A stretch of DNA of 21,722 nt from DASRCB01 sp035653295 (GCA_035653295.1 DASRCB010000218.1:1-21722), one strand, 5' to 3'. Counted from the stretch's first letter, positions 5,769-13,733 are shown. Numbers and translations are program-made. The notes: generated by a model not told the origin, from the letters alone.

Positions 5769-7091
5769 ATGATCGAAGCTCCTGTGAACGACCACCCGAT
5801 GGGCCTCTTCCATCCGGCGCGCGGCCTGTATCGCTTCTCGATCCTGGCGTTCGCGAGCCTGATGGCCTTCGGCAGTTACTTCGCCTATGACAGCGTTGGC
5901 GCGATCGAAACCACGCTGATCCAGGCCTTCCATACGAACCGGGCAGCGATTGGCTCGATGTACACGATGTACAGCGTGGCCGCAGTTTTCGCTGTGCTCG
6001 CGGGGGGAGTCCTGATCGACCGCGCCGGCGTGCGGCGGGCCAGCCTGATCATGTCGACGCTTGTGGTCGCCGGAGCCGCAATCGTCGCCTGGGCGCCAAA
6101 TCTGGCGACCACGTACGCCGGACGAATCATCTTCGGCATGGGCTCAGAGTCGATGATTGTCGCGCAAAGCGCCATTGTGGCGCGATGGTTCACGGGCAAG
6201 GAACTGGCCCTCGGATTCGGAATCACACTGACCGTCAGCCGCCTTGGAACTTTGTTCTCCTTCAACACGGAGCAACTGCTGGCTGACCGTCTGGGATTCC
6301 GCGGGGCACTGTGGATCGCGGCCGGGCTGTGCCTGCTCAGCCTGGTAGCGAACTGGATTTACACCGAAATGGACCGCCACGCAGAGCCCATACTGAAGCT
6401 TCCGGCGGCAGGATCGGGGGACAAGATCCGGTGGTCGGATGTCGGCCGTTTCCCGGCATCCTACTGGTTTCTGGTGGCGATTTGCGTCACCTTTTATTCC
6501 GCGATTTTCCCGTTCACGGCGCTGTCCACCGACTTCTTTCACGACAAATGGGGACTGCCGATGGCCGCCGGCGAAGGACTCGGTTTCCTGGCCGGTGTGT
6601 TTTACAACATCACACACCTGTTCACCACGGCGCAGGGAACAACATCGATCATCATCACCGCGTCCATGTTCCTGGCGCCTTTTGCCGGTAACCTTGTGGA
6701 CCGGATCGGGCGGCGCGCCACGCTGATGGTGCTCGGCTCCATTCTGATGGTGCCGGCGCATCTGATTCTGGGCCTGACCACCGTCTCGCCCGTTATCCCG
6801 ATGATCGTGCTGGGCGCTGCGTTCGTGCTGGTGCCGGCCTGCGTTTGGCCCTGCGTGCCTCTCGTGGTGGATGAATCGCGCGTCGGTACGGCGTTCGGAC
6901 TCATGACGGCATTTCAGAATATCGGTCTGGCCGTGTTCCCGCTGCTGAACGGATCGCTTCGCGACCAGACGCATGGATACACGGCGAGCCAGATCATGTT
7001 CGCGGCCCTCGGCGCCGCCGGCCTCGTATTCTCGGTCCTCCTGCTGCACTCGGACCGGCGCAGCGGGCACAAGCTGGAGCGGGCGCGCTAA
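5769..7091 (+). CDS. MFS transporter, MFSD1-like
   Basis: The product has 440 residues with about twelve hydrophobic segments, as expected for a major facilitator superfamily carrier. The loop 2-3 signature of MFS is visible as GGVLIDRAGVRRA (about 79-91), and its counterpart in the second half is AGNLVDRIGRRATLM. The start of helix 1, GSYFAYDSVGAIE, and the region ALSTDFFHDKWGLP resemble the MFSD1 branch. Eukaryotic MFSD1 exports dipeptides from lysosomes; the bacterial substrate is unknown. Three starts are possible: ATG 5769, GTG 5784 and ATG 5799. The last two fit better if TATGAT at 5768-5773 is a -10 box, because that box would overlap the first start. None has a good ribosome binding site. 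The gene stands alone and ends in a convergent inverted repeat shared with the DinB-like gene. Confidence 0.9.
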   Translation: MIEAPVNDHPMGLFHPARGLYRFSILAFASLMAFGSYFAYDSVGAIETTLIQAFHTNRAAIGSMYTMYSVAAVFAVLAGGVLIDRAGVRRASLIMSTLVVAGAAIVAWAPNLATTYAGRIIFGMGSESMIVAQSAIVARWFTGKELALGFGITLTVSRLGTLFSFNTEQLLADRLGFRGALWIAAGLCLLSLVANWIYTEMDRHAEPILKLPAAGSGDKIRWSDVGRFPASYWFLVAICVTFYSAIFPFTALSTDFFHDKWGLPMAAGEGLGFLAGVFYNITHLFTTAQGTTSIIITASMFLAPFAGNLVDRIGRRATLMVLGSILMVPAHLILGLTTVSPVIPMIVLGAAFVLVPACVWPCVPLVVDESRVGTAFGLMTAFQNIGLAVFPLLNGSLRDQTHGYTASQIMFAALGAAGLVFSVLLLHSDRRSGHKLERAR

Positions 7092-7107
7092 GGGTGTGGG
7101 CTGAGGG

Positions 7108-7153
7108 AGCGGCCGGCGGCAAAGCCCGAGTGCGCTACTTTCTGCCGGCCGCT
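7108..7153. terminator. Bidirectional terminator-like inverted repeat
   Basis: AGCGGCCGGC (7108-7117) and GCCGGCCGCT (7144-7153) are a perfect 10-bp inverted repeat, extended inside by AAAG (7121-7124) and CTTT (7138-7141). It lies between the convergent MFS and DinB-like genes; the right arm is inside the last codons of the latter. There is no T-tract, but the position suggests transcription from both sides ends here. Confidence 0.5.
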
Positions 7154-7704
7154 TCCACTGAATTCGTCGGATCCGCGCCGCGCCAGCTCACGTCGGCTGT
7201 GGGCCCGTAGACGGACGGCACGGGCCTGTCCATCAGCCGCAGGTAAACGGTGAGCTGGGTGCGGTGATGACAGGTGTGCAGGACGCGTCTCCAGAATACC
7301 CAGACGCGCTGCCGCTTCTCGCCAAAGAATGCGACATCCTCCAGCCACCAATCCTGGCTCTGCTGGGCAAAGAAGGCCAGCCGCCGCAGGGCCAGCTGGC
7401 GCATGCGGCGGCAGAACGCATCCACGGTTTGCTCGTCGGGGAGGACGACCGCGGGCGCGGGCTCGGGGACGGCCGCGAATTCAGCGAAGAACCGCCGTTC
7501 GCTCAGAAGCTGATGGCGCAGGATGCCCAGCACGGTCTCCGATTTCGGGTGGGGCCGGTACGGGAGGTCCGCGTCCGTGAAACATCGCCAGGTGGAAATG
7601 ACCTTATTGGTCTCGCTGGCGTAGGTATCGATGAGGTGCTGGAACACCGCTTCGCGCGCACAGGGTATCTCGGCAGGAGAGATGGCGACGAATTCGTAGC
7701 GCAT
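7135..7704 (-). CDS. DinB-fold four-helix-bundle protein
   Basis: The product has 189 residues. It has the three metal-binding histidine positions of the DinB/YfiT-like superfamily: H64 in GILRHQLLSERRFF, and the C-terminal helix motif LHTCHHRTQLTVYLRL with two or three histidines (about residues 143-147). It closes with the typical DRPVPSVYGPTADV. Members are metal-dependent four-helix bundles; many act as thiol transferases for bacillithiol or mycothiol, while others have no known activity. No signal peptide is visible. The gene is divergent from the ADOP permease with about 100 bp between them, and convergent with the MFS gene. Substrate and thiol cofactor are unknown. Confidence 0.85.
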   Translation of the reverse strand: MRYEFVAISPAEIPCAREAVFQHLIDTYASETNKVISTWRCFTDADLPYRPHPKSETVLGILRHQLLSERRFFAEFAAVPEPAPAVVLPDEQTVDAFCRRMRQLALRRLAFFAQQSQDWWLEDVAFFGEKRQRVWVFWRRVLHTCHHRTQLTVYLRLMDRPVPSVYGPTADVSWRGADPTNSVEAAGRK

Positions 7705-7753
7705 TGCCTATTGATAGCGCAGGGAAAACCCGCTCGAGAGTTGCTGGCCGGGC

Positions 7754-7781
7754 TTGGCGCCGGTGTTATCGCAGCAATGAT
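7754..7781 (+). promoter_or_regulatory. Candidate promoter of the ADOP permease
   Basis: TTGGCG (7754-7759) and AATGAT (7776-7781) are spaced by 16 nt and match the -35 and -10 consensus at four and five positions. Transcription would start about 17 nt before the ATG at 7805, leaving the GGGAG ribosome binding site (7794-7798) in the leader. Confidence 0.35.
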
Positions 7782-7804
7782 ACGCTCGTGGCCGGGAGTG
7801 GCGC

Positions 7805-10219
7805 ATGCCGTATTCGGGAAAGCTGGCGATTCGCGCACTGACAAGCACTCCGGCATTTACCGCGACCGCGGTGCTGACGCTGATGCTCGGCGCGGGCCTG
7901 AACACGGCGATGTTCACCGTAGTCGATGCGCTGATGCTGCGGCCGGTATCGCTTCCGCAGCCGCAGGAACTCGCGCTGATTTATGTGACGAACAGCCGCT
8001 CGGGTGGAGGCCAGCGGCTTTTCGCCGACGACCGCACGGTGGAGCACTGGACCCAGTCGAACCGCTCCTTCGAGAGTATCGGCGGATATGCGCCGTGGAG
8101 GGTGAGCGTAACCGGCCAGGGCGCGCCCGAGCGTGCGGACGCGGTGGTCGTAGTGGGCGATCTGTTTCGGGTACTGCAGGTCAGGCCGGCGCTGGGCCGC
8201 ATGTTCCGCCACGATGAAATCCGTAACGGAGCAAGCGCACGTGTCGCGCTTCTGTCGCACGCATACTGGCGCCGCCGATTTGGCGGGGACGCTGACATTC
8301 TCGGGCGAACCATGCGGCTGGACGGCAATCCTTACACGATCGTTGGCGTCATGCCCATCGGGTTCGCGCCCGTGCTGCCGCACATGCCGCGCCACGCAGA
8401 CATCTGGACGACGACTGCCGTGGACTTTACGGCGCGGGGCCTGTACGGCGGCAGGGCGCCGGTCACCAGCTGCCAGGCGATCGGGCGCTTGCGGCGGGGA
8501 GTAACGACACGGCAGGCGCAGGCCGAGTTCGATGTCCTCGCGAAGGACCTGAACGCCGGTGGCGTCCGTTACTGGGGCGACGGCATCCGTATCGTGAAAG
8601 CCTCGGGGGCAGCGGTGGAGAACCTGCGGCCGGCGCTCCTTATGTTGTTCGCCGCCGTGGCCTGCGTCCTGCTGATCGCGTGCGCGAACATCGCGGGTTT
8701 AATGTGGTCGCGGCAGACAGGCCGCAGGCGCGAAACCGCGATTCGCGCGGCGCTGGGAGCGTCCCGCGGCCGCCTCGTTCGAGAAGCGCTGGCGGAGAGC
8801 GCGATCATCTCGATTACCGGAAGCGCGCTCGGCCTGGTGGCGGCGCACTGGCTGCTGCGGGCGCTCGAAGCACTGTCGCCGATCGGGTTCGACGAGCTGG
8901 GCGACGTTCACATGCACGGGACAGTGCTGCTGTTCGCCGCCGGCCTGTCGGTGGTGGATGCGCTGTTGTTCGGACTCGCGCCGGCGCTGTCCGGCTCGCG
9001 GCGAGATCTGAACGCGGCCTTGAAGGACGCGGCCACGGCCCCCCGGCGGGGCCTGTTTTCAACCCGGGCGTTGGTGACCAGCGCCGAGGTCGCCCTCGCG
9101 GCGGGGCTGCTGATCACCGCGGGCCTGCTTCTGAGGAGCTTCGTCGCCCTTCGCGCCGTGGATACCGGCTTCGAGACACAGCACCTCATTGCGGCCTCGC
9201 TGCCATTGCCGGAGAATACCCTGTCCTCGCCGGCGCGGCGGCTGCTCATACAGTCGCTCGCCGAGCGGCTACAGCAGTTACCTGGCGTGGAGTCGACAGG
9301 ATTTACGAACTCCATGGCCATGTCCGGGTTGTTCATGATGAGCGGCTCTTTCACGATCGACGGCGCTTCCGCCGGCGCGCAACGCCCGGAAGCCAATCTG
9401 GTGGGGGTCACCGCCGGATATTTTCACGCAACGGGAATGCCGCTGCTGGCCGGCCGTTACTTTACCGACGAAGAGGCCCTGCGCGGCGACACGGTGATGA
9501 TCAACGAAGCCGGCGCACGGCGATATTTCGGCGGCGCCAGGCAGGCTGTGGGCCGCCGCATCCGCGGGGATGCGTGTGCGTCGTGCGTCATCGCCGGCGT
9601 GGTGGGGAATCTCAGAAACTTCGGGCTGAAGAATGACACCGCGCCGGAGTTGTACGAGTCGCTGTTCACCATGCCCTGCCCTTCGCTCGATATCGCCGTT
9701 CGCACGTGGAGCGATCCGACGCGGCTCATCGAACCGTTGCGGAGAACGGTGGCGGCCGTGGCGCCGGAGCTTGCGCTCGAGCGCATCTCTGCAATACAGG
9801 AGGTCGTGGACGCGCAACTGGCGCAGCCGCGGTTCAACGCCTTCCTGATCGGGGTTTTCGCGGCGCTCGCTCTGCTGCTGGCGGCCGTCGGGGTGTTCGG
9901 CGTGACGGCATTGTGGGTCGGGCAACGCACGCGGGAAATCGGAGTGCGCATGTCTCTGGGCGCGGAGAGCCGGACCGTGCTGGGCATGGTGCTTCGACAA
10001 GCGCTGGCGACGGGCGCGGTGGGCATCGTTGCCGGAGCCGCCCTGGGACTGCTGGTAACGCGGCTGCTTCGCAGCGTTCTCTTCGGAGTCGGACCGAATG
10101 ACCCGGCGACGTTCCTTGTGGTCGCCGCGGCCATGCTGGGGGTGATCGCAGCCGCGGCGTGGATTCCGGCGCGGCGCGCGGCGCGGGTGGATCCGATGGT
10201 CGCCCTGCGGGACGAGTGA
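7805..10219 (+). CDS. MacB/FtsX-type permease, acidobacterial ADOP family
   Basis: The product has 804 residues. It contains the duplicated layout of this family: an N-terminal helix (about 15-38, ATAVLTLMLGAGLNTAMFTVV), a large periplasmic MacB-like domain, an FtsX block of three helices (about 275-395), a further helix (about 425), a second periplasmic domain with TAGYFHATGMPLLAGRYFT, and a last FtsX block (about 680-795) ending with the typical ARRAARVDPMVALRDE. Cytoplasmic coupling motifs RETAIRAALGASR and TREIGVRMSLGAES precede the helices. These proteins are inner-membrane permeases thought to act with a MacB-type ATPase in mechanotransmission or lipoprotein or peptide export. No ATPase is adjacent, which is typical for this 'orphan' family. 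The start is supported by GGGAG at 7794-7798. The family is abundant in Acidobacteriota genomes. Confidence 0.94.
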   Translation: MPYSGKLAIRALTSTPAFTATAVLTLMLGAGLNTAMFTVVDALMLRPVSLPQPQELALIYVTNSRSGGGQRLFADDRTVEHWTQSNRSFESIGGYAPWRVSVTGQGAPERADAVVVVGDLFRVLQVRPALGRMFRHDEIRNGASARVALLSHAYWRRRFGGDADILGRTMRLDGNPYTIVGVMPIGFAPVLPHMPRHADIWTTTAVDFTARGLYGGRAPVTSCQAIGRLRRGVTTRQAQAEFDVLAKDLNAGGVRYWGDGIRIVKASGAAVENLRPALLMLFAAVACVLLIACANIAGLMWSRQTGRRRETAIRAALGASRGRLVREALAESAIISITGSALGLVAAHWLLRALEALSPIGFDELGDVHMHGTVLLFAAGLSVVDALLFGLAPALSGSRRDLNAALKDAATAPRRGLFSTRALVTSAEVALAAGLLITAGLLLRSFVALRAVDTGFETQHLIAASLPLPENTLSSPARRLLIQSLAERLQQLPGVESTGFTNSMAMSGLFMMSGSFTIDGASAGAQRPEANLVGVTAGYFHATGMPLLAGRYFTDEEALRGDTVMINEAGARRYFGGARQAVGRRIRGDACASCVIAGVVGNLRNFGLKNDTAPELYESLFTMPCPSLDIAVRTWSDPTRLIEPLRRTVAAVAPELALERISAIQEVVDAQLAQPRFNAFLIGVFAALALLLAAVGVFGVTALWVGQRTREIGVRMSLGAESRTVLGMVLRQALATGAVGIVAGAALGLLVTRLLRSVLFGVGPNDPATFLVVAAAMLGVIAAAAWIPARRAARVDPMVALRDE

Positions 10220-10255
10220 ACCTGACGGCCGGGCGATAATCGTGGCGAGGCTGTA

Positions 10256-10822
10256 ATGACCCGTGTGCTTGGCGTCGCCCTGTTGTCCGTGCTGTTGAAC
10301 GCGCAATCGAAACCCGCGGCGTACGTTCCTGCGGCCGGGAGTGTCGCCGAATCGATCGATCATTGGCAGAAAGAAACGAAGGTCGCTGTCGATGAGGATG
10401 CGCGCGCACAGATTGCGGACCAGGCTGGACAGCTGGACTGGTCGAAGGTCTTCGTTCCCGCGGAGCAGCACGACGGGGCGCTGGCCTGGACGAACGACAT
10501 TGTGGTACGGGCCTATCTGTATTCGCTGCTGGATCGCGATCGCGCGCGCCAGAGCATCAAGAGAGCCGATGTTGCGGATCACACGCTTGCGAAATTCGCC
10601 GGGACTCTGAGGAATCAGCCGTTCGGGTTCGTCGAGTTTCTCTCTGCTCCGAGTGGCGGCGCCATCCGGCGCGATGGACAGGAGATCGGCCGAACGCCGA
10701 TGGGCTTCATCGTCCCGGGCGATCCGCACACCTATGACATCGTGCTCTCGAAAGAGATCACCTGCGAAAGCACCATTCAGACGCGGCCCGGCACGACGGA
10801 CCGCATGACCTGCCCGGAGTGA
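10256..10822 (+). CDS. Secreted protein of unknown function, PEGA-like C-terminus
   Basis: The product has 188 residues. The N-terminus MTRVLGVALLSVLLNAQS is a short signal peptide with probable cleavage after LNA. The middle is helical and charged. The C-terminal third (from about residue 130) has PSGGAIRRDGQEIGRTPMGF followed by a PGDPHTYDIVLS strand, resembling PEGA-type surface β domains in which a small 'G-x-x-I-G-x-T-P' turn recurs. Two cysteines near the end (in ITCES and MTCPE) could form a disulphide. The start is supported by GAGG at 10247-10250, 5 nt before the ATG. It follows the ADOP permease by 36 nt on the same strand and may be co-transcribed; a GATAAT box at 10235-10240 could also serve it alone. 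No family was firmly recognised and no function can be given. Confidence 0.72.
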   Translation: MTRVLGVALLSVLLNAQSKPAAYVPAAGSVAESIDHWQKETKVAVDEDARAQIADQAGQLDWSKVFVPAEQHDGALAWTNDIVVRAYLYSLLDRDRARQSIKRADVADHTLAKFAGTLRNQPFGFVEFLSAPSGGAIRRDGQEIGRTPMGFIVPGDPHTYDIVLSKEITCESTIQTRPGTTDRMTCPE

Positions 10823-10884
10823 GCATCTCTGCCGCGGGCTTTCGTTCCCTTGAACGCGGAGGACCGCGGTGGTGGGGTCGATCC

Positions 10885-12444
10885 TTACCGCTCCGGCAAA
10901 GCCCAGGCGTACAGAACGCTGCCGGAAGCCTGGACCACGTACTGGCGGCCGTCCAGCTCGTAAGTCATGGGCGAGCATTCGATCGGACCGCCACCATAGA
11001 CATGCCATAACGTTTTTCCCGTTTCGGCATCGAGGGCCAGCGCGTTGCCAGAAGTGTCGGCGGTGAACAGCAGGCCGCCGGCGGTGCTGAGAATACCCGC
11101 CACGCTTTCACCGTTGCCGATGTCTTTGGTCCAGCGGATTTTGCCGGTTTGATAATCGATGGCGCGGATCGATGAGTCGGCCCAGAGATCACGATCGCGG
11201 CCGGCCCAGCCTTCCGCCTTTCCGACGGTGGTGAGATAGAAGATGCTGTAGATGCGCCGGGCGACCACGTAGAACAGATTGGTGGCCGGATCGAAGCTGG
11301 GCGCCATCCAGTTGGTGGCGCCGTCAGAGCCGGGGGTCACAAGCGTGCCGTCGGGTCGTGGCTCCTTCGCCTTGCTGGGAATCGGCCGGCCGCGCGCGTC
11401 GATGCCGGCGGTCCAGTTGGTGTCGATGAACGGCGCGGTCAGCAGGTGCTCACCGGTACTGCGATCGAGCACGAAGAAGAAGCCGTTGCGGCTGGCCTGG
11501 GCCAGCAGTTTTCGCCGCGCGCCTTTCCAGTTGGCGTCGAAAAGCACCGGCGTTTGCACCGCGTCCCAGTCGTGAGTGTCGTGCGGCGAGGGTTGAAAAT
11601 GCCACACCAGCTTACCGGTGTCGGGGTTCAGCGCGACGATGGTGCAGGTGTACAGATTGTCGCCCGGCCGCGCGTCACCGGCGAGCACGGGATTGGGATT
11701 GCCGGTTCCCCAGTAGAGCAGGTTCAGTGCGGGATCGTACGTGCCGGTCATCCAGGTCATGCCGCCGCCATGAGAGATGGCGTCGCTGTTCTTCGGCCAT
11801 GTCTCCGAACCAGGCTCGCCGGGCTGCGGCTCGGTATTCCAGCGCCACTGCGTCGCGCCGGTTTCGGGATCGAGCGCGAGGAGATAACCGGGGACATCCG
11901 TGACATCGCCGGAGACTCCGGCGATGATGTGATTCTTCACTACCAGCGGCGCCATGGTGCTGAAGTAGCCCAGCTTCACGTCGGCGATCTGCTTTTTCCA
12001 GCGCTCGGTTCCATCTTTGGCGTTGAGGCAGACGAGATAGCAGTCCGGAGTTTCGAAATACAGCCAGTCCTTGTAGAGACCGACGCCACGGTGGCCGATG
12101 AGATCGCCGCCGTGATTGACATATTCGTAATGCCAGATTTGCCGGCCGGTGCGCGCATCCACAGCCCATACGTTGTTCGGAACGGTGAAGTACAGGACGC
12201 CGCCGAGCAGGATCGGCGTCGACTTGATGATGGACGACCGCGCCTGGAAACCCCATGCCAGGGTGAGCGATGAGACGGTGTCGCGATTGATCTGGCGCAG
12301 CTCGCTGTAGCGCCGGCCGGTGTAGTCGCCGTTGTAGGTGGGCCAGACGTCGGGTGTTGGATGGAGCAGTGACTGCGGGTTGAGGTCCTGAGCGGCCGCG
12401 CAGACAACGAGCGCAAACACGAACGGAAAAAGTGGCGCGCGCAT
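10885..12444 (-). CDS. PQQ-dependent (quinoprotein) dehydrogenase
   Basis: The product has 519 residues with an N-terminal signal peptide (MRAPLFPFVFALVVCAAA). The rest is an eight-bladed quinoprotein propeller with repeated tryptophan-docking motifs such as VWAVDARTGRQIWHY, LLALDPETGATQWRW and IVALNPDTGKLVWHF. The family core is present: SHGGGMTW, YWGTGNPNPVLAGDARPGDN (N249 region) and PHDTHDWD, giving catalytic D292 and an extra D294. Such enzymes oxidise alcohols or sugars in the periplasm and pass electrons to cytochrome c. In D-x-D form the second Asp is typical of lanthanide-using enzymes. The Glu ligand position, by alignment with methanol dehydrogenase, is V181, which is odd. The start ATG overlaps the cytochrome c stop (TGATG), so the two are translated together. 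Substrate unknown; no PQQ synthesis genes are nearby. Confidence 0.92.
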   Translation of the reverse strand: MRAPLFPFVFALVVCAAAQDLNPQSLLHPTPDVWPTYNGDYTGRRYSELRQINRDTVSSLTLAWGFQARSSIIKSTPILLGGVLYFTVPNNVWAVDARTGRQIWHYEYVNHGGDLIGHRGVGLYKDWLYFETPDCYLVCLNAKDGTERWKKQIADVKLGYFSTMAPLVVKNHIIAGVSGDVTDVPGYLLALDPETGATQWRWNTEPQPGEPGSETWPKNSDAISHGGGMTWMTGTYDPALNLLYWGTGNPNPVLAGDARPGDNLYTCTIVALNPDTGKLVWHFQPSPHDTHDWDAVQTPVLFDANWKGARRKLLAQASRNGFFFVLDRSTGEHLLTAPFIDTNWTAGIDARGRPIPSKAKEPRPDGTLVTPGSDGATNWMAPSFDPATNLFYVVARRIYSIFYLTTVGKAEGWAGRDRDLWADSSIRAIDYQTGKIRWTKDIGNGESVAGILSTAGGLLFTADTSGNALALDAETGKTLWHVYGGGPIECSPMTYELDGRQYVVQASGSVLYAWALPER

Positions 12445-13211
12445 CAGCGGCCCTCCTTCGCGGCAGGACCGGTCAGCGTAGCCAGATACGCGAATATATC
12501 GTGCACGTTCTGGTCGGTGTAGTGGAAGAGCAGTTCACGGTGCGCGGCGAGCGGGTCGTTGATTTCGGCGCGCACGCGCCGCCGATCAAAGGAATGGTAA
12601 AAGCCGGCGGAGTCACGCAGGGCGATACTGAACTCGTCTTCGTGAAGCACGCGCCCGCGCACGGTTTCGCCGTTTTGCAAAGTGACCACGGCGGTTCGCA
12701 GGTCGTGCTCGGGCGAGAGGAACGCGGCTTCCAGGTCGATGGATTTGTATTTCGATGCGATTCCCGCCAGATCGCCGGTCGCGGAATGGCACGAAGCGCA
12801 ATGGGTGTCGAAGTACCGCCGGCCGTCCGCGGCGTCGCCGGTGAGCAGCCGCTGCATGGCGTAGTTGGAGGGCACTTCGGCGCTCTCGAGCCCGGCCTGA
12901 ACCTGGGAGTGCAGGAACGCGGTGATGGCTTCGATATCGGCGTCGGGCATCGGGAAGGCGGGCATGCCTTTATCCGGCCGACCGTTCCGGATCACGGGGC
13001 CTATGCCTTCGCCCTTTTCGTCACGCAGGACGACGGGGGAGCGGACCAGGTCGGGCGCGCGATTACCGCGGGCGTCGTTGCCGTGGCAAAAACCGCAGCG
13101 CTGGACGAACATGGCGCGGCCGCGGCTGGCGAGCTCTTTATTGATTGCGGGCTTCTCCTGAGCGCATGCTCCTGCAATGCACACAAGAATGGCGGGAATG
13201 AACGTACGCAT
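12444..13211 (-). CDS. Exported cytochrome c with two heme motifs
   Basis: The product has 255 residues with a signal peptide (MRTFIPAILVCIAGACA). Two heme c sites are visible, CGFCH at 39-43 and CASCH at 138-142. The first domain has a normal candidate axial Met (M83 or M88 in GMPAFPMPD). The second is interrupted by a β segment, residues about 171-216 (RTAVVTLQNGETVRGRVL and FSIALRDSAGFYHSFDRRRV), similar to inserts in heme-binding proteins of Planctomycetes and Acidobacteria, and then closes with a helix QNVHDIFAYLATL. There is no Met after the second CxxCH. It very likely accepts electrons from the PQQ dehydrogenase, whose start it overlaps by one base, in the periplasm. The start lies close to the divergent Ig-like gene, so both probably share a promoter region. 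Confidence 0.9.
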   Translation of the reverse strand: MRTFIPAILVCIAGACAQEKPAINKELASRGRAMFVQRCGFCHGNDARGNRAPDLVRSPVVLRDEKGEGIGPVIRNGRPDKGMPAFPMPDADIEAITAFLHSQVQAGLESAEVPSNYAMQRLLTGDAADGRRYFDTHCASCHSATGDLAGIASKYKSIDLEAAFLSPEHDLRTAVVTLQNGETVRGRVLHEDEFSIALRDSAGFYHSFDRRRVRAEINDPLAAHRELLFHYTDQNVHDIFAYLATLTGPAAKEGR

Positions 13212-13261
13212 TGGTGGGACTGTGGGTGATTTTACCGCGGCCCCGCGCGCGGACTGCGAAA

Positions 13262-13708
13262 ATGAGGGACATGGCCGACGAGCAGGCGCCTTTCCGCGGC
13301 ATTCGACGGCTGCTGCCGTTCACCTCCATCGCCCTGCTGATCGCTCTGGTGTATGTGGGTTGGGTTTTCTTCGCGCGGTGGCAGGCGAACCGCGATGCCG
13401 ACCGAGCGCGGCGTGAGAAGGTGGCCCAACGGGATCGCGCTGTTTTGCAGCAGATCGGGGGCAGCGAGCTGAAGATCGTCAGCTTTACCGCAACGCCGGC
13501 CGCGGTGCGAGCGGGCGAGCGCGTGGCGCTCTGTTACGGCGTGAACAACGCAAAAACCGTGCGTATCGATCCTGCCGTGCAGGGCGTCTGGCCGGCGCTA
13601 AGCCGCTGTGTCGACGTGCATCCGCGTCGCAGCACCGAGTACACGATAACCGCCGAGGACGCAGCGGGCCACAGCGCGTCGGAGAAGCTTACCGTCGTGG
13701 TCAGGTGA
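13262..13708 (+). CDS. Membrane-anchored Ig-like domain protein
   Basis: From ATG 13262 the product has 148 residues. A short N-terminal tail (MRDMADEQAPFRGIRRL) is followed by one transmembrane helix, FTSIALLIALVYVGWVFFA, a charged linker (NRDADRARREKVAQRDRA) and a C-terminal Ig-like β-sandwich of about 75 residues. The domain starts LKIVSFTATPAAVRAGERVAL and ends EYTITAEDAAGHSASEKLTVVV. Two cysteines, in LCYGVNN and SRCVDV, could form a disulphide. The domain is probably outside the cytoplasm. The frame is open up to a TTG at 13211, but I prefer ATG 13262 or ATG 13271 because they place the tail just before the helix. It is divergent from cytochrome c and 25 nt upstream of the CmcI-like gene. 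No catalytic motif is seen; a structural or binding role is likely. Confidence 0.78.
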   Translation: MRDMADEQAPFRGIRRLLPFTSIALLIALVYVGWVFFARWQANRDADRARREKVAQRDRAVLQQIGGSELKIVSFTATPAAVRAGERVALCYGVNNAKTVRIDPAVQGVWPALSRCVDVHPRRSTEYTITAEDAAGHSASEKLTVVVR

Positions 13709-13725
13709 CCGGGGTCCGCTACAAT
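13698..13725 (+). promoter_or_regulatory. Candidate promoter giving a near-leaderless cmcI-like mRNA
   Basis: TGGTCA (13698-13703) and TACAAT (13720-13725) are separated by 16 nt; the -10 box matches at five of six positions. The expected transcription start is at about 13732, only two bases before the ATG at 13734, so the GAGG at 13727-13730 would not be in that transcript. Confidence 0.35.
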
Positions 13726-13733
13726 CGAGGCGC

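Noticed and set aside
7135..7704. DinB-fold gene considered as DNA polymerase IV (also called DinB)
   Set aside because: It is too short and has no polymerase motifs; the histidine pattern is that of the DinB/YfiT four-helix family, which only shares the name.
9278..11008. A 576-codon minus-strand open frame
   Set aside because: It crosses the antisense of the ADOP permease, the small secreted protein and the end of the PQQ gene. No motifs; arginine- and histidine-rich shadow typical of GC-rich antisense.
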